Source: Sporomusaceae bacterium UBA7701 (GTDB lineage Bacteria; Bacillota; Negativicutes; Sporomusales; UBA7701). Taken from it: 55,505 nucleotides of DNA. Position 1 is the first letter of the stretch; every line of letters begins with the position of its first letter. The stretch covers positions 1-55,505 of the forward strand of contig DLGF01000007.1 in the NCBI GenBank assembly GCA_002482545.1, written 5' to 3'. Positions 50,787-55,505 of this stretch are shown one piece after another. Below the pieces are notes generated by a model. It did no database searches and was not told where the DNA came from. It saw only the letters and a program-made list of their open reading frames with translations. The translations under genes and the position numbers were made by a program.

Positions 50787-51911
50787 ATGATCAGCTTTAG
50801 ACGGTTTACCGCATTTTCATTAATCCTGCTGTTGGTGCTGGCGCTTGTGTCGCCGGTGCTGGCCGACGCGTCGGAGGAAGAGCTCCAGGACATTCAGCGG
50901 CAGATGCGGCAGCAGCAGAGCCGCCGCAACGACGCCCAGCGGCAGGTCGACAACCTGTCCGACAGGCTGGGGCTCATTCAGGCCGACCTGGATGCCGCCC
51001 AAAGCGACTATAAGGCCATCCAGGCCAAGCGGGCGGCGACCGAGCAGCAGATTAAGCTCAATACCGAAATTCTCGCCAAGACGGAGCGGAACCTGGCCGA
51101 ACGGACCCAGATATTGAACAAACGAATGCGGGATATTTATGAAAATGGACAGATCAGCTACCTCGACGTACTGCTTGGGTCAGCGGATTTCCGCGATTTT
51201 GCCACCCGGGTCGATATTCTCCGCCGCGTGCTGGACCAGGATGCCGCTTTGATCGCCCAAGTGCGCGCCGAACGCGAACTCGTGATTCAGAAGCGGGAGG
51301 AACTGGAACGGGACAAGGCGGCCATCTTGACGCTGGAGCAAGAAGCCGCCGCCAAGAAAGAAATTATCGAAGCCCGCAAACAAGAGCAACAGGCCGTTCT
51401 GGATACGGCGGTCAATGAACGGGACGCCGCCGAGCAGGCCTACCGGGAACTGCAGGAAACTTCCCGCCGCATCGAAAGGATGCTCCAGAGCATTCAATCC
51501 GGCAACCGGGAAGCCGCTGGAGCGAGCGGCGCAATGATGTGGCCGGTGCAAGGCGTTATCACTTCGCCCTTTGGCTGGCGGACCCATCCGATTTTTGGCA
51601 CATCGATCTTTCACAGCGGGCTGGATATCGGCGTCGACTACGGCGAGCCGGTAAAGGCCGCCGATGGCGGCATTGTCGTCGAAGCCGGCTGGATGGGCGG
51701 CTACGGCAAAGCGGTAATCATTGATCACGGCGGCGGGATATCCACGCTCTATGGACACAACTCCGAACTTCTGGTGGGCGCCGGCCAGCGGATCGGTAAA
51801 GGCCAGGTCATTGCCCTGGCAGGCTCGACCGGTTATTCGACCGGACCGCACGTGCATTTTGAAGTCCGGAAAAACGGCGAACCTGTCAATCCATACAACT
51901 ATCTGCCATAG
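50787..51911 (+). CDS. M23 family peptidase with coiled coil (EnvC-like), FtsEX partner
   Basis: A 374-residue exported protein: signal peptide (residues 1-27, ending VSPVLADA), a long coiled coil (30-250, rich in Gln, Arg and Glu), and a C-terminal LytM/M23 domain. Unlike E. coli EnvC, whose LytM site is degenerate, the zinc ligands look intact here: FHSGLDIGVDYGEPV (HxxxD), LYGHNSEL and GPHVHFEV (HxH). I therefore expect a real endopeptidase whose coiled coil docks with FtsX. ATG 50787 is chosen with GGAGG 5 nt upstream. ctpB follows. Confidence 0.9.
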   Translation: MISFRRFTAFSLILLLVLALVSPVLADASEEELQDIQRQMRQQQSRRNDAQRQVDNLSDRLGLIQADLDAAQSDYKAIQAKRAATEQQIKLNTEILAKTERNLAERTQILNKRMRDIYENGQISYLDVLLGSADFRDFATRVDILRRVLDQDAALIAQVRAERELVIQKREELERDKAAILTLEQEAAAKKEIIEARKQEQQAVLDTAVNERDAAEQAYRELQETSRRIERMLQSIQSGNREAAGASGAMMWPVQGVITSPFGWRTHPIFGTSIFHSGLDIGVDYGEPVKAADGGIVVEAGWMGGYGKAVIIDHGGGISTLYGHNSELLVGAGQRIGKGQVIALAGSTGYSTGPHVHFEVRKNGEPVNPYNYLP

Positions 51912-51987
51912 CCGGACGCATATCCGGCCGGATTTTTACATATAGTTAACTACGGCGTTTTGGCAAACAAGAATAGAGGTGTGTGCG

Positions 51988-53127
51988 TTGTCCAACCGGG
52001 GCAAAGTGATAATTGGGGCCATCACGCTTGTGGTGGTTACCGTGGTGCTGACACTCGGTACCCTGCTGTATATGTTCAAGGTCGGGGCGAACGACGTCGT
52101 CAATCTGTTTCGGGTCATTTACATCGTCAAGTCCCGTTATGTTGAGGAAGTGTCGCCCGGCACGCTGCTGACCGGGGCGGTGAAAGGAGTCGTAGGCTCC
52201 CTGGGCGATCCCCACTCGATCTATATGGATCCCAAACTGTACAAGGAATTCATGATTGAAACCGAAGGCTCCTTCGGCGGCGTTGGAATTGTCCTGGGAG
52301 TCAAGGACAAAGTACTGACCGTAGTGTCGCCCATCGAAGGCACCCCGGGGGAAAAAGCCGGGATCAAAAGCGGGGACCAGATCGTTCAGATCGACGGGCA
52401 GGACACGAAAGACATGGCTCTCGACGAGGCGGTCGGGAAAATCCGGGGTCCGGAGGGAAGCCAAGTGACCCTGGGCATCCGGCGAAACCAGGAGATCAAA
52501 GACTATACCCTAACCCGCTCCAACATCCAGATCAAGACGGTATCCGGAAAGATGCTGCCGGACGGAATCGGCTATATCCGGCTGTCCATGTTTAATGAAA
52601 ATACCGGCAACGACTTCTACCGGAAATATCAGGAACTGGAAAAGGAAGGCATGAAGGCCCTTATCCTCGATCTTCGGGATAACCCCGGCGGTCTGTTGCA
52701 GGAGAGTGTCAAGGTGGCCGGCAAGCTCGTGCCCAAAGGGCCGATCGTATCGGTGATTCAGCGCGGCGGGCAACCCGAAACCCAGTATTCGATGCTGGAA
52801 GCTCCCCAGTATCCGCTGGTGGTGCTGGTCAACGGCGGCAGCGCCAGCGCATCCGAGATCGTATCGGGCGCCGTCCAGGATACCGGCGCGGGGACCCTTG
52901 TCGGAACCAAAACCTTTGGCAAAGGCTCGGTTCAGACCATCATGCCGCTGGGCGGCGGCGCGGCGATCAAATTGACCATTGCCAAGTACTATACCCCCAA
53001 CGGCCGCTCGATCAATGGCGTCGGCATTGAACCGGACGTGGAAATCGAGGCCCAGGAAACCCAGGAACCAGGCAAGGATGTCCAACTGGACAAGGCGATC
53101 GAAGTGATCAAGGGGAAAATCAAGTAA
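51988..53127 (+). CDS. ctpB: C-terminal processing peptidase CtpB (S41 family)
   Basis: A 379-residue membrane-anchored serine protease: an N-terminal membrane helix (residues 7-27), a PDZ domain (FGGVGIVLGVKDKVLTVVSPIEGTPGEKAGIKSGDQIVQIDG) and the S41 catalytic domain with the Ser in NGGSASASEIVSGA and the Lys in GTKTFGKGSVQT. In B. subtilis CtpB regulates SpoIVFB during sporulation; elsewhere it trims envelope proteins. It occupies the same position after ftsEX. TTG 51988 has AGAGGT upstream; GTG 51979 overlaps that site. Confidence 0.94.
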   Translation: MSNRGKVIIGAITLVVVTVVLTLGTLLYMFKVGANDVVNLFRVIYIVKSRYVEEVSPGTLLTGAVKGVVGSLGDPHSIYMDPKLYKEFMIETEGSFGGVGIVLGVKDKVLTVVSPIEGTPGEKAGIKSGDQIVQIDGQDTKDMALDEAVGKIRGPEGSQVTLGIRRNQEIKDYTLTRSNIQIKTVSGKMLPDGIGYIRLSMFNENTGNDFYRKYQELEKEGMKALILDLRDNPGGLLQESVKVAGKLVPKGPIVSVIQRGGQPETQYSMLEAPQYPLVVLVNGGSASASEIVSGAVQDTGAGTLVGTKTFGKGSVQTIMPLGGGAAIKLTIAKYYTPNGRSINGVGIEPDVEIEAQETQEPGKDVQLDKAIEVIKGKIK

Positions 53128-53134
53128 GAAGATA

Positions 53135-53165
53135 AGCGGGCCGCACGGCCCGCTGTTTATTTTTG
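53135..53165 (+). terminator. Terminator after ctpB
   Basis: A 9-bp perfect stem, AGCGGGCCG / CGGCCCGCT, with a 2-nt loop (in RNA the inner pairs would open), then GTTTATTTTT. Confidence 0.8.
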
Positions 53166-53699
53166 CTCCAGCCTTTAGAAAACGGGGCCGGAGGAGGGAT
53201 CGGCAGGACGGCGAAATCTGTATGGAGCAGGAGCCGCCAAGCTTTGGGCGGCTCGTCCCGGCCGAGCTGCCTGTCCGCCGGGGATAGCTCCCGATCCGGC
53301 GGCCGGTCCGGTGTCTCCGCCGGACTCCCGGGATATTGTCGTTCCGGTATACAGTCCAAGGATCCTGTAAAATATCCAATCCCATCCAGGAACGAGCTTT
53401 CGTCTTCGAACAGGAGCGCACAATGGGAAAGCACCCGGAGATCCCCGCCCGCATCGAACCGTGCGGCGGAATCTTTCGCGCGGGCAAGCGGGGAGGGCCG
53501 GGGTAGTCGGCAGGTGCCCGCGTGCGGAATAGAAGTTGCCCTGATGGGGAGTGGACAAAGGTTCCGTGAGCAGGTTGCTGCCGAAAATTCGGCAGCAACC
53601 TGCCAAATTTTTGGCACAAAACACCATAAAAACGCAAGCCGTAGGGAGGTCAGCTGCAGTAACCCGGGCGGTTTCCGCGGGAGCCGGAGCTCAATACGG
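53166..53699. other. Gene-free region upstream of the lysine-fermentation genes
   Basis: About 530 nt between ctpB and the kdd promoter. ORFs here are low in complexity, lack ribosome sites and differ in composition from the neighbours, so I call none. Contents: a GAGCCGCC/GGGCGGCTC stem (53228-53252), the 16-bp palindrome at 53570-53603, and TGCCAAA/TTTGGCA (53601-53616). The length fits an upstream control region for an enhancer-dependent promoter. Confidence 0.55.
53570..53603. promoter_or_regulatory. Perfect 16-bp inverted repeat upstream of the kdd promoter
   Basis: GCAGGTTGCTGCCGAA and its exact complement TTCGGCAGCAACCTGC are separated by AA. It lies about 100 nt upstream of the sigma-54-type promoter, a usual distance for an enhancer-binding-protein site. 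Because CAAATTTTT follows, it could alternatively terminate a transcript arriving from upstream. Confidence 0.5.
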
Positions 53700-53716
53700 T
53701 TGGAACGGAATTTGCA
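53700..53716 (+). promoter_or_regulatory. Sigma-54 type -24/-12 promoter of the kdd operon
   Basis: TTGGAACGGAATTTGCA matches the sigma-54 pattern YTGGCACGRNNNTTGCW with a single mismatch, GG at 53702-53703 and GC at 53714-53715 at the required spacing. The start would be about 53727, leaving a leader of roughly 105 nt before kdd. Confidence 0.65.
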
Positions 53717-53833
53717 TATGGATTGGTGTGGAGTTTCACCGGCCGCGGGGTCAAGCCGACCAGTGCGGCAGGTAAAATTTACTGATAACTATTTATTCGA
53801 ACGGCTTGCATTCGAACATGGAGGGGTGTAAAT

Positions 53834-54874
53834 ATGGAAAAAACCGGCTGCCTGTACGGCACCCATCGCGTGCTGGAGCCCAAAGGGGTTCTGCCGCAAC
53901 CGGCCTGGAAGATCGACAACACGATGGAGCTTTACGACAACGAGCTCCTGATTGAGGTGGATACCTTAAACATTGATGCGGCCAGTTTCACGCAGATCAA
54001 GAAGGAAGCCCAGAATGACCCGGCCGTCGTGGCCCAGACCATGCTGGATATCGTGGCCAAGCGAGGCAAGCACCACAACCCGGTGACCGGCTCCGGCGGC
54101 ATGCTGATCGGTCGGGTCGCGCAAATCGGCCCGAAATGGTCCGGCAAGACGCCGGTCAAGGTCGGGGACCGCATTGCGACCTTGGTCTCCTTGTCGCTGA
54201 CCCCGCTGAAAATCAAGGCGATAAAAAAAGTGCATTTGGATAAGGAGCAGGTGGAGGTCGAAGCCCAGGCCATTCTGTTCAGCAGCGGCATTTATGCCGT
54301 ATTGCCGGAGGATATGCCGCCGGCCCTGGCGCTGGCGGTGCTGGACGTGGCCGGCGCGCCCGCTCAGACCGCGCGCCTGGTGAAGCCCGGCGACAACGTG
54401 CTGATTATCGGCGGAGGCGGAAAGTCCGGCATGTTGTGCCTTTATGAGGCCAAGAAGCGGGCGGGCGTGACCGGCAAGGTGATCGGCCTGGGATCGGGCA
54501 GGACCAGCTGCGAACGCATGCGAGCCCTGGGCTTCGCCGACGTTGTGCTGCAGGCGGACGCCACCGACCCGCTTGCGGTCATGCGGGCGGTGGCCGAGGC
54601 CACCGACGGGGCCATGGCGGATGTCACCATCAACTGCGTCAATATTCCCGGCACGGAGATGGCCTCGATCATGGCAACCCGGGATTACGGAGTGGTGTAT
54701 TTCTTCAGCATGTCCACCAGTTTCACCGGAGCCGCCCTGGGGGCGGAAGGCATCGGCAAGGACGTCACCATGCTCATCGGCAACGGCTATTGCAAGGATC
54801 ACGCCGCCTTTACCCTGGCGACGGTCCGGGAAAATCCGGTTCTTTACCGGACCTTCCAGGAATTGTACACCTGA
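53834..54874 (+). CDS. kdd: L-erythro-3,5-diaminohexanoate dehydrogenase
   Basis: A 346-residue NAD(P)-dependent enzyme of lysine fermentation that oxidatively deaminates 3,5-diaminohexanoate to 5-amino-3-oxohexanoate. It begins CLYGTHRVLEPKGVLPQPAWKIDN, a signature of Kdd; NPVTGSGGMLIGRVAQIG and the Rossmann motif VLIIGGGGKSGMLCLYEAKKR follow. Medium-chain dehydrogenase architecture without obvious catalytic zinc Cys. ATG 53834 follows GGAGGGG. It is the first gene of an operon under a sigma-54-type promoter, so lysine degradation is probably induced by an enhancer-binding regulator not in the window. Confidence 0.93.
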   Translation: MEKTGCLYGTHRVLEPKGVLPQPAWKIDNTMELYDNELLIEVDTLNIDAASFTQIKKEAQNDPAVVAQTMLDIVAKRGKHHNPVTGSGGMLIGRVAQIGPKWSGKTPVKVGDRIATLVSLSLTPLKIKAIKKVHLDKEQVEVEAQAILFSSGIYAVLPEDMPPALALAVLDVAGAPAQTARLVKPGDNVLIIGGGGKSGMLCLYEAKKRAGVTGKVIGLGSGRTSCERMRALGFADVVLQADATDPLAVMRAVAEATDGAMADVTINCVNIPGTEMASIMATRDYGVVYFFSMSTSFTGAALGAEGIGKDVTMLIGNGYCKDHAAFTLATVRENPVLYRTFQELYT

Positions 54875-54882
54875 TAGCCAAT

Positions 54883-55505
54883 ATGTTTAAGTGGAGAGAG
54901 CTGTTTTCCGCGCCTCCGTCGGTGCTCACGGTGGTGGGCATGGCCAAGAACGCCGGCAAGACGGTGGCGATGAATTATATTCAGGCGATGCTTCGCGCCG
55001 ACGGGCATACGATCGGCCTTACCTCGGTCGGACGGGACGGCGAGCAGTTCGACGCGCTGACGCTGCTTGCCAAACCCGCTGTAGGCGTTGAGCCGGGCAC
55101 CCTGGTGGCGACCGCCGAGGCAACGGTTGTTGCCCGGGAATGCTGGGACTGCCTCGAACGCATCCCGATCCGCACGCCGCTTGGCGCAGTTGGGATATTG
55201 CGGGCCCGGGACAAGACCCAGGTCGTGCTGGCGGGTCCCAGCAAAAACAGCGAGGTGCAGGCGGTTGTAAAAAAGCTGGCCGGTCATGGCGCGGACTGTG
55301 TGATTATCGACGGAGCCTTTGACCGCCAGAGCTCGGCCGATCCGACGGTGAGCGAGCAGGTTGTTTTGGCCACCGGCGCCACGCTGAGCCGGAATATGGC
55401 GGAACTGATCGATTTTACCAGGACCCGGATTGAACAACTGGCGCTGCCGCCGGCCGGCGAGCACCTCGCCGCGGCGGCCGGGGCCGAGGCCCGGATCGTG
55501 GCCCT
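54883..55505 (+). CDS. kamB: KamB-like P-loop protein, truncated by window end
   Basis: The ORF opens at ATG 54883, 8 nt after kdd, and runs 207 codons to the window edge without a stop. It has a Walker A motif near residue 20 (VVGMAKNAGKTVAMNYI) and a further Asp-rich strand (DCVIIDGAF). In lysine-fermentation operons the gene in this context is KamB, part of a proposed reactivase for the B12-dependent lysine 5,6-aminomutase, so I assign it there on position and the P-loop, not on detailed alignment. The continuation should bring kamC and kamDE. Confidence 0.7.
   Translation, partial: MFKWRELFSAPPSVLTVVGMAKNAGKTVAMNYIQAMLRADGHTIGLTSVGRDGEQFDALTLLAKPAVGVEPGTLVATAEATVVARECWDCLERIPIRTPLGAVGILRARDKTQVVLAGPSKNSEVQAVVKKLAGHGADCVIIDGAFDRQSSADPTVSEQVVLATGATLSRNMAELIDFTRTRIEQLALPPAGEHLAAAAGAEARIVA

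Noticed and set aside
53120..53831. ORFs of 150-375 codons on both strands between ctpB and kdd
   Set aside because: Arg/Pro/Ser-rich translations without domains, no ribosome sites, and one overlaps ctpB antisense; the region fits a control region better.

Overview
The window (about 55.5 kb, GC-rich) looks chromosomal, from a flagellated anaerobic Firmicute, most likely a Negativicute of the Sporomusaceae type. That placement is inference: it rests on a Bacillus-like gene order, frequent TTG/GTG starts with strong AGGAGG sites, a DUF5693-csaB pair, pseudaminic-acid flagellin modification and a lysine-fermentation gene at the end. No rRNA, tRNA, CRISPR array or intact insertion sequence was seen.

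The backbone follows the Bacillus subtilis block degU-comFC-yvyF-flgM-flgN-flgK-flgL-yviE-fliW-csrA-hag-flaG-fliD-fliS-fliT-raiA(hpf)-secA-prfB-yvjA-ftsEX-ctpB, with cargo inserted between its parts. Region by region: 1-1.3 kb, a minus-strand secreted heptad-repeat protein cut by the window edge; 1.9-3.1 kb, a DegU-like regulator and a short glycosyltransferase-like ORF; 3.2-4.6 kb, an encapsulin nanocompartment operon (zinc ribbon, encapsulated ferritin, shell); 4.8-10.9 kb, a TIM-barrel protein, an ABC-F ATPase, RecD2 and ComFC, then a convergent HD-GYP protein; 11.6-24.1 kb, the late flagellar genes with the fliW-csrA-hag switch; 24.2-32.4 kb, a complete pseudaminic acid pathway that also carries a formyltransferase-like and a PIG-L deacetylase gene, followed by the flagellin methylase fliB.

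32.5-33.1 kb holds a strongly structured 240-nt RNA with its own promoter ahead of a zinc-ribbon gene. A DnaA-box cluster at 33.3 kb precedes a polar amino acid ABC transporter, whose genes are separated by a MITE-like palindrome that appears to have duplicated a terminator. Then come cspA, raiA, secA, prfB (programmed +1 frameshift), DUF2993, DUF5693, csaB, a YitT protein, a split transketolase, an M50 protease, ftsEX with an M23 peptidase, and ctpB. The window ends with a sigma-54-type promoter driving kdd and a kamB-like gene of lysine fermentation, the latter truncated by the edge.

Functionally, most of the window serves the motility surface: filament parts, their chaperones and checkpoint regulators (FlgM, FliW-CsrA), and two flagellin modification routes (nonulosonic acid glycosylation by Pse enzymes plus Maf, and lysine methylation by FliB). 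The second half covers secretion, translation termination, envelope assembly and division.
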